A stretch of DNA of 51,293 bases from an uncultured SAR116 cluster alpha proteobacterium (GCA_902616615.1 CACMTN010000012.1:1-51293), one strand, 5' to 3'. Positions 26,328-35,747 are shown, numbered from the stretch's first letter. Made by a program: numbers and translations. The notes: generated by a model not told the origin, from the sequence alone.

Positions 26328-26765
26328 ATGGATAATTATCAACAAATAAAACAACTAGCAGCAATAATGCACTCAGAAGCAAATAGCTCTGATAAACAAG
26401 AATTTGGCTCTTTTTATCTTTCTAGATTTCTTGGTTTTAAAACCACATATAAAGAAGATTTGTGTATAGTTACATTTGAAGCTAAAAGTCCAATGTTTAA
26501 TCCTCAAGGAACTCTTCATGGCGGAGTCATAGCTACAGCCCTCGACGTATCTATGGGACACTTGCTTCATCACAAAATGGGTGCTGGAGCAACATTAGAA
26601 ATGAATGTTAAATATCTTCTTCCAATTAATGGAGGGCAAGTCAGATGCGAAGGAAGTTTTATAAAAAAAGGCAAAAAGATTGTTTTTTTACAATCTCACT
26701 TATATAGAGAAGATCAAAGATTAGCCGCTTATGCAAGTGCGACATGGATTCCTATTAATAAATAA
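26328..26765 (+). CDS. PaaI-type hotdog thioesterase
   Basis: The 145 aa single hotdog domain has the motif GTLHGGVIATALDVSMGH (HGG with the following Asp), and LEMNVKYLLPINGG, which are typical of PaaI/YdiI acyl-CoA thioesterases. It would hydrolyse a small acyl- or aryl-CoA. It is last of the plus-strand run with the monooxygenase and the enolase-superfamily gene. It ends 3 bases before the convergent sirtuin gene. Confidence 0.87.
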   Translation: MDNYQQIKQLAAIMHSEANSSDKQEFGSFYLSRFLGFKTTYKEDLCIVTFEAKSPMFNPQGTLHGGVIATALDVSMGHLLHHKMGAGATLEMNVKYLLPINGGQVRCEGSFIKKGKKIVFLQSHLYREDQRLAAYASATWIPINK

Positions 26766-26768
26766 TAA

Positions 26769-27530
26769 TCAATTCAAATTTCTAAAATTACTATATTCTT
26801 CAGCATTCATTTGGTGGTAATTTACTTTATCATAATTAATCTTAATTGGGTTGGGATCTACTATATCTACCTTAATCCCTCTAGATATTGCAATTCTTAA
26901 TGCAATAGAAGTAATGTTAACGCTGAATGACGTACCTATAAAAATTATTTTTTGTGCTTTATTCATCCAATCTTCAGCTTCTGAAATTCTATATAAATCT
27001 GTATAAATTTCATCAAATAGTAATACATAAGGTTTTAGAGAAACTCCTTTTTGAGGAATGAATCTATCATTAACATCATTGATTTTAAATTTTTCTAGTA
27101 ACTTCTTTTTGAGAACTTCGTCACTTGGATCTGAGGATAGATCTATATCATTCCAATTTGCATCAAATGGTTCTTGTTCTTCCATTTCATTTTTGTAATA
27201 AACAACTTTATCTAACCTACCATGTATAGATATATAGTTTTTATTTCCAGCTTTCCCGTCTAAACCATCAATATTTTGAGTAATTAACATTTTATCAGCC
27301 AACCAAAAATGTGCTAAATTTGGTTTAACATCTCTGTAAGAAGCAAATCTTTTAAAATACCATAAAAGAAAATCTGCAGGATTATTTTCATACATAGATC
27401 TTGTCGCCATTTCTTGAGGTGTGTAATTAACGCTTCCTACAGTCCAAAAACCATCATTTCCTCTAAATGTTGGTATACCACTACTAGCACTTACACCAGC
27501 GCCAGTAATATAAAGTTCATCTATCATCAT
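26769..27530 (-). CDS. Sir2 family NAD-dependent deacylase lacking the zinc site
   Basis: The 253 aa protein keeps the NAD-binding and catalytic motifs: GAGVSASSGIPTFRG (residues 10-24), TQNIDGLD (84-91), catalytic His103 in IHGRL, KPYVLLFDE and IGTSF. The usual four zinc-binding cysteines after the catalytic His are absent and the whole protein has no cysteine. The small domain is replaced by an acidic, charged insert (about residues 112-150). It may be a deacylase or NAD hydrolase with a metal-free small domain. There are two in-frame ATGs at the start (27530 and 27527). Confidence 0.85.
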   Translation of the reverse strand: MMIDELYITGAGVSASSGIPTFRGNDGFWTVGSVNYTPQEMATRSMYENNPADFLLWYFKRFASYRDVKPNLAHFWLADKMLITQNIDGLDGKAGNKNYISIHGRLDKVVYYKNEMEEQEPFDANWNDIDLSSDPSDEVLKKKLLEKFKINDVNDRFIPQKGVSLKPYVLLFDEIYTDLYRISEAEDWMNKAQKIIFIGTSFSVNITSIALRIAISRGIKVDIVDPNPIKINYDKVNYHQMNAEEYSNFRNLN

Positions 27531-27637
27531 TAATCCTTATCATTAATTCTATATTTGATTCAACTGACTAATCAATTTATTGCTTTTTTTTCTAAATCTG
27601 CAAAAATCTTATTATAAAAAATATTGGAGTTTAAAAT

Positions 27638-28351
27638 ATGACTGACATTAATCTTGTTTATCTTCCGATTGTAGGAAGGGGCCTTCAAATAAATATTATT
27701 TGTGCAATGCATAACATAAAAGTTAATTTGCTTATGAGTAAACCTATGGGTGAAGACTTTGATAAAGATACGCAGGCTCCTTTTGGAACGATACCATGGT
27801 TAAAAGACAATTCTAATGGAATAGAATTAAATGATTCATTGGCCATAGTTCAGTATTTAACTAATAAATATCCAGGCCCTCTCACGCCTACTTCAACTGA
27901 AAATGCAGCATTATCTGCTATGTATTGGTCTTGGGCGCAAGATTATTACTCATTTGTATTATCTCCATTTCATGACATTATTACTGGTCATAATGAACCT
28001 TTTTGGAGAAATTTGAGATTAACAGACACATTAGCTGAAGGTGGCAAGGAATTAGGAATTTCTAATCTTACAAAATTACATCATAAAAGATTACAATATT
28101 TAGAAAATCACATAAAAGACAAAAATTTAGCTCCTTTTGTCACTGGTAATTCATGCTCATATGCTGATATATTTATTTATACGTGTATAAGGACTGTAGA
28201 ACACACAGGTGGTTTTGAAATTTTAAGAGAAGCTTGTCAAGGTAAGCCATTTATAAACTACCCTAACATATTAAAAATATGTGATGAAGTTGAAAAACAG
28301 CCTAAAATTATTGAGACAGTTGGATCAAAATTCAAAGATTGTCCAATTTAA
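27638..28351 (+). CDS. Glutathione S-transferase
   Basis: The 237 aa protein has a thioredoxin-like N-terminus (INLVYLPIVGRGLQINIIC) with FGTIPWLKD (cis-Pro) and IELNDSLAIVQYL (glutathione contact Asp-Ser), and a helical C-terminal domain with SYADIFIYTCIRT near the end. The VGRG replacing the usual catalytic Cys or Ser position leaves the class open. A GGAG ribosome site lies about 8 bases before the ATG. It is one of three GST genes in the window. Confidence 0.83.
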   Translation: MTDINLVYLPIVGRGLQINIICAMHNIKVNLLMSKPMGEDFDKDTQAPFGTIPWLKDNSNGIELNDSLAIVQYLTNKYPGPLTPTSTENAALSAMYWSWAQDYYSFVLSPFHDIITGHNEPFWRNLRLTDTLAEGGKELGISNLTKLHHKRLQYLENHIKDKNLAPFVTGNSCSYADIFIYTCIRTVEHTGGFEILREACQGKPFINYPNILKICDEVEKQPKIIETVGSKFKDCPI

Positions 28352-28374
28352 AATAAATATATTTCAATTTTTAT

Positions 28375-28668
28375 TTATGACTTGGTGCTTATAAAAGATG
28401 CTTCATTCATAATTGTCATAACTCCAGTCTCAACCATAGCACCTGCTTCAATCCTGGTTTTGGTCAATTCTTCATCACTACCAAAATTCTTTAGTGATTC
28501 CATAGATTCAAAATCCATAATTACAGTCAATTTGTTTTCATTATCACTTGGTGTGCCTGCAAACACTAATTTACCTCCATGAGCATTTAATCTATGTTCA
28601 TTTTGTATAAACATCTCTTTCCAAGGCGCAAAACCTTTCGCCAGATCAATTTCCATTTTTACTAACAT
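28375..28668 (-). CDS. Small protein, dimeric alpha-beta-barrel type (DUF3764-like)
   Basis: The 97 aa protein begins MLVKMEIDLAKGFAPWKEMF and contains FAGTPSDNENKLTVIMDFES, the beta-alpha-beta pattern of the ferredoxin-like dimeric barrel superfamily. I recall similar short proteins annotated as DUF3764. No catalytic residues can be assigned. It is convergent with the GST and stands alone. Confidence 0.65.
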   Translation of the reverse strand: MLVKMEIDLAKGFAPWKEMFIQNEHRLNAHGGKLVFAGTPSDNENKLTVIMDFESMESLKNFGSDEELTKTRIEAGAMVETGVMTIMNEASFISTKS

Positions 28669-28827
28669 GAGAATCCTTCATTGTTGTTTAAAAGTTATTA
28701 CTATATGTTTAATTTAAATATATAAAATTTTGAAATTTACCATTTTGTTGATATTCAATTATTTAGTATTATTTATTTAAATACAACTCTTTAAAATTTT
28801 ACATACAGCAAATTACTGGAAAACAAA

Positions 28828-29748
28828 TTGTCAGAAATAATTAATGTTCAAAATCTTGTAAAAAAATATGACAATAATTTTACAGCTGTAAAAAACTTAA
28901 ACCTAAAAATTAGACAAGGTGAAATAATAGCCTTACTTGGCCCAAACGGTGCGGGAAAAACTACGCTTATATCAACTATTTGTGGCCTCTCGTCAATTAC
29001 TTCAGGTTTAATCAAAGTAAATGGATTAGACGTAATTAAAGATTATAGGAAAACTAGAGAACTTATAGGTTTAGTGCCTCAAGAGCTAGCACTTGAGCCA
29101 TTTGAAAAAGTAATAAATTCCGTTAAATTTTCTAGAAGATTGTTTGGGAAAAAAGATGATAATGAATATATTGAAAAACTTCTGACCAAGTTACAACTTT
29201 ATGACAAAAAAAATAATATTATAAAATCATTGTCTGGTGGCATGAAAAGAAGAGTTATGATTGCAAAAGCCTTAAGCCATAATCCACAAATACTATTCTT
29301 AGATGAACCAACAGCAGGAGTTGATGTTGAATTGCGAAAGGATATGTGGAGTATTATAAAAGAGTTAAAAAACGAAGGTGTAACGATAATTTTAACTACC
29401 CACTATATTGAAGAAGCCGAAATGATTGCTGACAGAATTGGTATAATCAATCACGGTGAACTATTATTGATAGAAGAAAAAAAGGAATTAATAAAAAGAA
29501 TGAGTGTAAAAACACTCAAAGTTAAGTTAAAGAAAACTATAGATATTATTCCTACAAAACTTAAAAAATATAATTTGAAATTAATAGATGAAGGTAAATC
29601 ATTTCTTTATTATTATAACACTGGCAAAGAAAGAACTGGAATTACATCATTGCTATCAGATATGAACAAAATTGGGATTAATCTTTTCGATATTCAAACA
29701 GAAGAAACATCATTAGAAGAAATTTTTGTAAAAATAATTAAGGAATAA
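28828..29748 (+). CDS. ABC-2 type transporter ATP-binding protein
   Basis: The 306 aa protein starts with TTG (no in-frame ATG fits the family N-terminus). Walker A is GPNGAGKTT (residues 38-46), the signature is LSGGMKRR and Walker B is ILFLDEPTAGVD, followed by the H-loop TTHYIEEAE. The C-terminal 80 residues form the accessory domain found in DrrA/CcmA-like exporters. It energises the membrane protein encoded 3 bases downstream. The exported substrate is unknown. Confidence 0.9.
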   Translation: MSEIINVQNLVKKYDNNFTAVKNLNLKIRQGEIIALLGPNGAGKTTLISTICGLSSITSGLIKVNGLDVIKDYRKTRELIGLVPQELALEPFEKVINSVKFSRRLFGKKDDNEYIEKLLTKLQLYDKKNNIIKSLSGGMKRRVMIAKALSHNPQILFLDEPTAGVDVELRKDMWSIIKELKNEGVTIILTTHYIEEAEMIADRIGIINHGELLLIEEKKELIKRMSVKTLKVKLKKTIDIIPTKLKKYNLKLIDEGKSFLYYYNTGKERTGITSLLSDMNKIGINLFDIQTEETSLEEIFVKIIKE

Positions 29749-29751
29749 TTT

Positions 29752-30513
29752 ATGAATATTCGTGGCATACATGCAATTTACAGATATGAGATGAATAGGT
29801 CATTTAGAACTCTTATACAAAGTCTTGTATCACCAGTTTTATCAACAATTCTTTACTTTATTGTATTTGGTGCTGCAATTGGATCACGAATGGATAATAT
29901 TAGTAATGTTTCTTATGGAGCATTTATTGTACCTGGACTTATAATGTTAACTGTACAAATGCAAAGCGTAAACAACGCCTCATTTGGTATATACTTTCCG
30001 AAATTTATTGGAACAACTTATGAACTATTATCTGCTCCATTGTCTTTTGTAGAAATAGTTATTGGATATGTAGGTGCTGCAACTACAAAAGCATTCTCTA
30101 TTGGTTTAATAATATTGTGCACATCTTATCTTTTTGTAGACTTAGATATTAAATATCCCTTTTTTATGATTTGTTTTTTATTAATCACTTGTATGACATT
30201 TAGCCTTTTAGGATTTATAATTGGTATAGTTTCAGACAATTTTGAGCAGCTGAATATTGTCCCAATGCTAATTATTACACCTTTAGTTTTTTTAGGAGGT
30301 AGTTTTTACACAATAGATATGCTTCCCCCATTTTGGCAAAATTTTGCTCTACTTAACCCAATAGTTTATTTAATCTCAGGATTTAGATGGTCTTTTTTTG
30401 GTGTGGGAGATGTTCCTATTTTAACTAGTATTATATTTATGTTAATTTTTACAAGTATTTGTATCAGCATAATTTGGTACATATTTAAAACAGGATATAA
30501 AATTAAAAATTAA
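29752..30513 (+). CDS. ABC-2 type transporter permease
   Basis: The 253 aa protein has six hydrophobic segments and the ABC-2 family stretches YGAFIVPGLIMLTVQMQS, PLVFLGGSFYTIDMLPPFWQ and LNPIVYLISGFRWSFFG. It pairs with the ATPase 3 bases upstream as a likely exporter. The GST gene that follows after 40 bases probably has a separate role. Confidence 0.9.
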   Translation: MNIRGIHAIYRYEMNRSFRTLIQSLVSPVLSTILYFIVFGAAIGSRMDNISNVSYGAFIVPGLIMLTVQMQSVNNASFGIYFPKFIGTTYELLSAPLSFVEIVIGYVGAATTKAFSIGLIILCTSYLFVDLDIKYPFFMICFLLITCMTFSLLGFIIGIVSDNFEQLNIVPMLIITPLVFLGGSFYTIDMLPPFWQNFALLNPIVYLISGFRWSFFGVGDVPILTSIIFMLIFTSICISIIWYIFKTGYKIKN

Positions 30514-30553
30514 TCTATAATTTTTATTAATATTCAAATGAAAGGATTTTTTA

Positions 30554-31198
30554 ATGAAATTGTACACTTTTGCACCAGCTGCAAATGCTCTTAGAGTTGA
30601 AATGTTTTTAAGAGAAAAAGAATTAAAATTAGAAACAATTTCAGTAAATGTTAGAGAAGATGAGTTGTTCAAGGAACCATATAATTCAATGAATCCTTTT
30701 AATTGTATTCCTTTTTTAGAGTTAGAAAACGGGACAATAATTACAGAAACAATTTCGATTTGTCGTTATTTGGATGAACAATCTAACAGCTCAAAATTAT
30801 TTGGAAATGGTAAAGAGGAACGAGCAATTATTGATATGTGGAATAGAAGAATTGAGTTAGATGGGTTTTTACCACTATTACATTCTGTACGAAATAAAAC
30901 ATCATTTTTTAAGGGAAAGGTTGTCCCAGGAACTCGAACCAGCATCACTCAGTCTTCAGAAATAGTTGAACGTGGAATTGAGATGTTTGATATTTTATTA
31001 AATAGGATCGAACCACATCTATCTAAAAATAAGTTTCTTTTAGGTGATAAGTTTACCATAGCTGATATCACTAGCCATTTTATGTTCAATCTATCTAATA
31101 TGTTAAAAATTGATTTTAGAATAAAATATAAAAATGTTTATCGGTGGAAATCCGACTTAGAAAAAAGACCATCAAACCCTTTGTTAGATAACAATTAA
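30554..31198 (+). CDS. Glutathione S-transferase
   Basis: The 214 aa two-domain GST starts MKLYTFAPAANALRVEMFLR, has NPFNCIPFLELENG (cis-Pro) and IITETISICRYLDE (Glu-Thr glutathione contact). The C-terminal helical domain contains FTIADITSHFMF, the usual N-capping motif. The substrate is unknown. An SDR gene follows after 19 bases on the same strand. Confidence 0.87.
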   Translation: MKLYTFAPAANALRVEMFLREKELKLETISVNVREDELFKEPYNSMNPFNCIPFLELENGTIITETISICRYLDEQSNSSKLFGNGKEERAIIDMWNRRIELDGFLPLLHSVRNKTSFFKGKVVPGTRTSITQSSEIVERGIEMFDILLNRIEPHLSKNKFLLGDKFTIADITSHFMFNLSNMLKIDFRIKYKNVYRWKSDLEKRPSNPLLDNN

Positions 31199-31217
31199 TT
31201 TCTTAAGTTAGTAGATT

Positions 31218-31979
31218 ATGGAATCAACTAAGAAAAAATTAGCTATTGTAACTGGTGCTGCAAGGGGAATTGGTCTAGCAACCGCAAAATTATTTAGTCA
31301 AAATGATTATAAAGTAGCAATAGTTGATAGAGATAAAAACGAGCTTTCAAATTTATCTTTAGCAAATAATTCAATGAAATCATTTTGTTTTGATATTTCA
31401 GATTTTAACAACGTAGATATGATGTATCAGAAAATTCTTGAATGGCATGACAGGGTAGATGTTTTAGTTAACAATGCTGGTGTTGCAGATTTTGGTTTAA
31501 TAGAGATGACAGATTTTAAACGATGGAATGAAGTAATGAAAACAAATTTAGATGGTGCTTTTATGTGCTCACAAAAAGCAATCAATTATCTAAAAACCAC
31601 TAAAGGAAGCATTATCAACATAGCGTCTATATCTGGACTTAGAGCATCAACATTAAGAGTTGCATATGGAACATCAAAAGCTGCCATAATACAACTTACG
31701 AAGCAACAGGCTGCTGAATTAGGTGAATATGGAATCCGAGTTAATTGTGTTGCACCCGGACCAGTAAAAACAAAACTTGCTATGGCAGTTCATACTCAAG
31801 ACATAATAGATGCATATCATGATGCAATTCCATTGAACAGATATGGAACTGAAAATGAAATAGCTAATGCTATTTACTTTTTAGCATCTGAAAAAGCATC
31901 ATACATTACTGGTCAAATTTTAGCTGTAGATGGAGGTTTTGAAGCCACTGGGGTTGGACTTCCTTCTTTAAGAAAATAA
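31218..31979 (+). CDS. Short-chain dehydrogenase/reductase (classical SDR)
   Basis: The 253 aa protein has the classical SDR elements: TGAARGIG (residues 12-19), NNAG (85-88), Asn110, Ser137, Tyr150 and Lys154 (YGTSK), and a C-terminal AVDGGF. Asp37 after the second beta strand suggests NAD(H) rather than NADP(H). It oxidises or reduces an unknown alcohol. The stop is 3 bases before the secreted protease gene, so they share a transcript. Confidence 0.9.
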   Translation: MESTKKKLAIVTGAARGIGLATAKLFSQNDYKVAIVDRDKNELSNLSLANNSMKSFCFDISDFNNVDMMYQKILEWHDRVDVLVNNAGVADFGLIEMTDFKRWNEVMKTNLDGAFMCSQKAINYLKTTKGSIINIASISGLRASTLRVAYGTSKAAIIQLTKQQAAELGEYGIRVNCVAPGPVKTKLAMAVHTQDIIDAYHDAIPLNRYGTENEIANAIYFLASEKASYITGQILAVDGGFEATGVGLPSLRK

Positions 31980-31982
31980 AAA

Positions 31983-33239
31983 ATGATATTAATTTATAAA
32001 TTTTTGATTTTAAGTATTTTTATAATACTTTTACCTAGGGTAAGCTTTGGTAATACAAATGATTATGAGCTTTATGAAATTAAAAATTATCATGATCAAT
32101 TTTGTTCTAAATTAATCTCTAATATTTCCAATAAAAATATTGAAGACGAATGGATTACAACAGAAAAAAGCAATAATTATCATATACTTATAAATAATAA
32201 TAAAAAATTAAAATTAAAATTACAATCATTTGTTAGAAAAAAGGAAATCCAAAAACTTATTTTTACTTTTTATAGTCTTTTAAACAAGCCCATCATAGAA
32301 TTACGCTCTAACAAGAATTGTAAAATTAAAAGTGCTAGAGTATTGATTTATGACAAAAAAGATATCCCAATTAAAATAAATTCAGTGGATATGTCTAATT
32401 ATAATATAATAGAAACAAAATTTCTAAATCCAGATTTACCCATTATAAATAATGAAAGTGATAAAAATATAATTGGTTTAATTGATACTGGTATAAATTA
32501 TACAATAGAAAAATTTGAAAAAAATATAGCAACTAAAAATAAAAAAATAATTGGATATGATTTTTGGGATAATGATAATAAACCATTTGATAGTGACCCA
32601 AGACAAAATCCCTTTTATCCCAGACACCACGGCACAACAGTATTTAGTGTATTATCAAAAGAGGCTCCTGCATCTAAGATAGCGCCATATAGGTTTCCAG
32701 CTAATGATATGTGCAAATTTAAAAATTTGATAGACCATATTGCTGAAAATTCAATTAAGCTTGTAAGTTTATCGATGGGTTCAGACAATATTTTAGATTG
32801 GGTTTGCTTTAAAGAGGCTTTGGAAAAGCATAAAGATATTCTTTTTATTGTTTCTGCAGGAAATAATGGTTTTGATATTGATAATAAACCTATATATCCT
32901 GCTTCATTAGACTTAGACAACATTATTACAGTAACATCTTCAGATCAAACAGGAAGACTTGGGAGAGGGTCAAACTATGGAAGATATTCGGTTGATTTTA
33001 TCTTGCCAGCAGAACGTGTAGAGGTAATCGATCATAGAGGGGTAAAGGCCTCAACTGGCGGCACAAGTTATGCTGTTCCAAGATTAGTCGCTTTAGTTTC
33101 AAGATACCTGAACAAAAATCCAAATTCATCCAAAGATAATATATTAAGTTTTTTAAAAAAAAGAGCTATAAAAAAAGGAAAAAAAATAACCAGATATGGC
33201 TGGATTCCTGACCCTTTAGATAATTACCTTATTGATTAG
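31983..33239 (+). CDS. Secreted S8 (subtilisin-like) serine protease
   Basis: The 418 aa protein has a signal peptide (about residues 1-23), an N-terminal region of about 130 residues without a recognised domain, and a subtilisin domain with the triad Asp168 (IDTGIN), His216 (HHGTTVF) and Ser362 (GGTSYAVP). The oxyanion asparagine is in SAGNNG (residues 291-296). The N-terminal region may be a propeptide. It converges with an S1 protease and the two coding ends overlap by 11 bases. Substrate unknown. Confidence 0.85.
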   Translation: MILIYKFLILSIFIILLPRVSFGNTNDYELYEIKNYHDQFCSKLISNISNKNIEDEWITTEKSNNYHILINNNKKLKLKLQSFVRKKEIQKLIFTFYSLLNKPIIELRSNKNCKIKSARVLIYDKKDIPIKINSVDMSNYNIIETKFLNPDLPIINNESDKNIIGLIDTGINYTIEKFEKNIATKNKKIIGYDFWDNDNKPFDSDPRQNPFYPRHHGTTVFSVLSKEAPASKIAPYRFPANDMCKFKNLIDHIAENSIKLVSLSMGSDNILDWVCFKEALEKHKDILFIVSAGNNGFDIDNKPIYPASLDLDNIITVTSSDQTGRLGRGSNYGRYSVDFILPAERVEVIDHRGVKASTGGTSYAVPRLVALVSRYLNKNPNSSKDNILSFLKKRAIKKGKKITRYGWIPDPLDNYLID

Positions 33240-34356
33240 ATTTAAATGCATTTTCAATAAATTTTTTTGCAAGTGGTAAAGCATCTTTATTATATTTAGA
33301 CATAAGTTCTAAAACATTATCAGACATTTTTTTATCTTTTAAGATACCAGCAACCTGAACACCCAGCCTTAAAACTTGTGGATTTTCAGGAGTAAGCTTA
33401 AGCAACCTTAATATTAAGGGCTTTTCTTTTTCTAAATCTCTTTGTATGTGATATACAATAGCTAAAGAAATAAGAGAGTTTGGGCTAAATGGATCCAGTT
33501 TTATACTCTTCTCAAGAAACTTTCTTGCCTTATTGAGATCCCCTAACCTTCCAAAAGTTTGACCTGCTTGATCAATGAGTTGCTTGTTTTGAGAATTCCA
33601 ACAATAATTGTCTATATTATTTGCTATTTTATCATTTAGATTTTTTTGAATATATTGGGCTTCTTCGAGATTATCAGCACATAGTCTTATTTTTTTTCCA
33701 ATTTTAAAAAAATTATCTTCATGTTTTGGATCAGTTCTTTTGATCACTTCATTTACTAGGGATATTGGAATAATTTCATTAATATTTCCATCTCCTGAGG
33801 CAAGAATGCCAACCAAATTGCCAATATCATCAACAACTGCGCCACCACTATTACCAGGAAGACTCTTTGCATCAGTATGTATTCTGGACTGAGGATATTT
33901 GTTGGTGTCTGAATAAGCAATAATTTTGCCTTTATCATATATTCTATTTGATTTTCTTCCTTGATCAAAACCTATAACTCTTATCATTCCATTGATTTTG
34001 TTCAATTTTAATAGTTTGGTAGGATTTTTTTTTTGTTTGTTTAAGGTTAAAATTGCCAAATCAGCAGGAAAATTATGTGTTAATGGAAATGCTTTTTTGA
34101 TTTCTCCATTGTAATATCTAATTATTAATTGTTTATGATCTTCTACTACATGCCTATTAGTCACTATAAAATCATCATCTATTATAGTGCCACTTGCTAC
34201 CATCATAGGAGTTTTAATACCTACAACTTGATTTAATTTATTACAAATATTTTCATTATATTTACAATTTTTAAGGTCTGATAATGCAAATTTAGAAAAA
34301 AATAAAGTAATAAAAACAATACAGTATATAAAATTATTAATATTTTTATTTATCAT
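33229..34356 (-). CDS. Secreted trypsin-like (S1) serine protease with C-terminal TPR repeats
   Basis: The 375 aa protein has a signal peptide (about residues 1-26). The triad is His69 (TNRHVV), Asp99 (PADLAIL) and Ser170 (LPGNSGGAV), the HtrA/S1C-like pattern, but no PDZ domain follows. Residues from about 235 to 360 form TPR-like helical repeats (LGDLNKARKFLEKSIKLDP). TPRs in place of PDZ could recruit partners or substrates. The start overlaps the MaoC gene end by 11 bases, and the end overlaps the S8 protease by 11 bases. Confidence 0.85.
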   Translation of the reverse strand: MINKNINNFIYCIVFITLFFSKFALSDLKNCKYNENICNKLNQVVGIKTPMMVASGTIIDDDFIVTNRHVVEDHKQLIIRYYNGEIKKAFPLTHNFPADLAILTLNKQKKNPTKLLKLNKINGMIRVIGFDQGRKSNRIYDKGKIIAYSDTNKYPQSRIHTDAKSLPGNSGGAVVDDIGNLVGILASGDGNINEIIPISLVNEVIKRTDPKHEDNFFKIGKKIRLCADNLEEAQYIQKNLNDKIANNIDNYCWNSQNKQLIDQAGQTFGRLGDLNKARKFLEKSIKLDPFSPNSLISLAIVYHIQRDLEKEKPLILRLLKLTPENPQVLRLGVQVAGILKDKKMSDNVLELMSKYNKDALPLAKKFIENAFKSNQ

Positions 34357-34816
34357 TATTTTTTTTCTTAACTAAATAGTTGTGAAATCCTTCAAAAACC
34401 AGAACATTATTTTGATTATTCACTAAAGCTTTCATTTCTATAATACCAGTTGTGTTTTGTGAAATAAGATTTGATATAACTAATTCAGGATATAATGTAT
34501 CTTCTCTATAAACAGGTTTTAACATTTTTCCAGAAACTTCTATCAAACCTAATAAAGTATCTCTTACTTCTGATGGGAAAGTTCCTGCACCAGCAGCAGT
34601 TTGAATTAAAACTTGCAAACCATGAGCTAACATTTCTGGGTGCCCTCTTTGTTTACAAAACTCTTTATCATAATGGATCGGATCATTATCTCCTGAAGCA
34701 CCTTGAAACATTGAAAAAATAGCACTCGTTTGAGTTCTTGAAGGTAATACATATTTGTCACCAATAGAAAAATCTTCAAAATATTTACTAACTATTGATT
34801 TATATATTATTGACAT
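34346..34816 (-). CDS. MaoC-like (R)-hydratase family protein
   Basis: The 156 aa hotdog protein has KYFEDFSIGDKY at the start, then SGDNDPIHYDKEFC, the D-x-(D/N)-P-x-H hydratase motif, and MLAHGLQVL. The expected His and Asp of enoyl-CoA hydratase 2 are therefore present. It probably hydrates an enoyl-CoA. It is upstream of and overlaps the S1 protease gene by 11 bases, although the functions look unrelated. Confidence 0.85.
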   Translation of the reverse strand: MSIIYKSIVSKYFEDFSIGDKYVLPSRTQTSAIFSMFQGASGDNDPIHYDKEFCKQRGHPEMLAHGLQVLIQTAAGAGTFPSEVRDTLLGLIEVSGKMLKPVYREDTLYPELVISNLISQNTTGIIEMKALVNNQNNVLVFEGFHNYLVKKKNNDK

Positions 34817-34922
34817 ATTAACAAAATATATCTCAATTTTTTAAATAGCAAGATTTCAAAAAAATTCTTTATTTAATTTGATTTTTATGGTCGAGTTTTT
34901 TTATATATAGGTTAGATAAATT

Positions 34923-35747
34923 ATGAACAGATTAAAAGATAAAGTGGCACTAATCACAGGTGGTGCAAGAGGCTTAGGTGCTTCAATAGCAAGTCATTTT
35001 TTTAATGAAAGAGCAAATGTCATTTTGTGTGATGTTAATATTAAGGATGCAACAAAAATGGCTAAAGAACTTAATGGAAGTGCTTATTATATGGACGTTT
35101 CAGACTCCTCGAACGTATTAGAAATATTTAAAAAAGTACACTCAGAGCATAAACAATTAGATATTCTTGTTAACAATGCCGGCATAAACTGATTTGAGGA
35201 TAGGGAAGATTTACTTACAGATCGAATAAAAGTTAATAACTTACAAAGTAAAGAATTTGCAGAAACAGGAGAAATTAAAAGTCATTTTGATGTGACAGTG
35301 AACATGTCAGACGAAGAATGGCATAAAATGATTTCAATTCATTTAAATGGAACTTTTTTCTGTACTCGAGAAGCTTTAAAGATAATGAATAATCAGCTCC
35401 AGGCATCTATAATAAATATGGGATCCGTTTTAGGGACAACAGGTGGCCCCTCATCTCCTCATTATTCTGCTGCAAAGTCAGCTATTCTTGGATTTACAAG
35501 AGCAACAGCTAGAGAATTAGCATCGAGGAATATAAGGGTAAATGCAATTGCACCAGGTTACATTGATACAGAGATGACTAGTAGTTTAGGTGATGTGAAA
35601 AAACTGGTAAAATCTGTTACTCCAATGAAAAAATTCGGTACTGCTGATGATATAGCTTGGGCTGCTGTTTATCTTGCTTCTGATGAGTCAAAATTTGTTA
35701 CTGGGCAAACAATTTCACCAAATGGTGGATTTGTTATGAATCAATAA
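34923..35747 (+). pseudogene. Short-chain dehydrogenase interrupted by one in-frame TGA
   Basis: A single frame runs from the ATG to the TAA (274 codons) and encodes a complete SDR, but codon 90 (35190-35192) is TGA. Upstream are TGGARGLG and NNAGIN; downstream, in the same frame, are Ser168 (GSVLG), Tyr181 and Lys185 (HYSAAKS) and the C-terminal half. Nothing else is damaged. The TGA could come from GGA, CGA or TGG by one change. TGA is used as a normal stop for other genes here, so recoding to Trp is unlikely. It is either a recent nonsense mutation, a sequencing error, or a two-fragment product. Confidence 0.8.

Noticed and set aside
34923-35747. TGA at 35190 read as tryptophan or selenocysteine
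   Set aside because: TGA terminates other genes in the window, Trp is encoded by TGG throughout, and SDRs have no known selenocysteine at this position; no SECIS-like hairpin was apparent just downstream.
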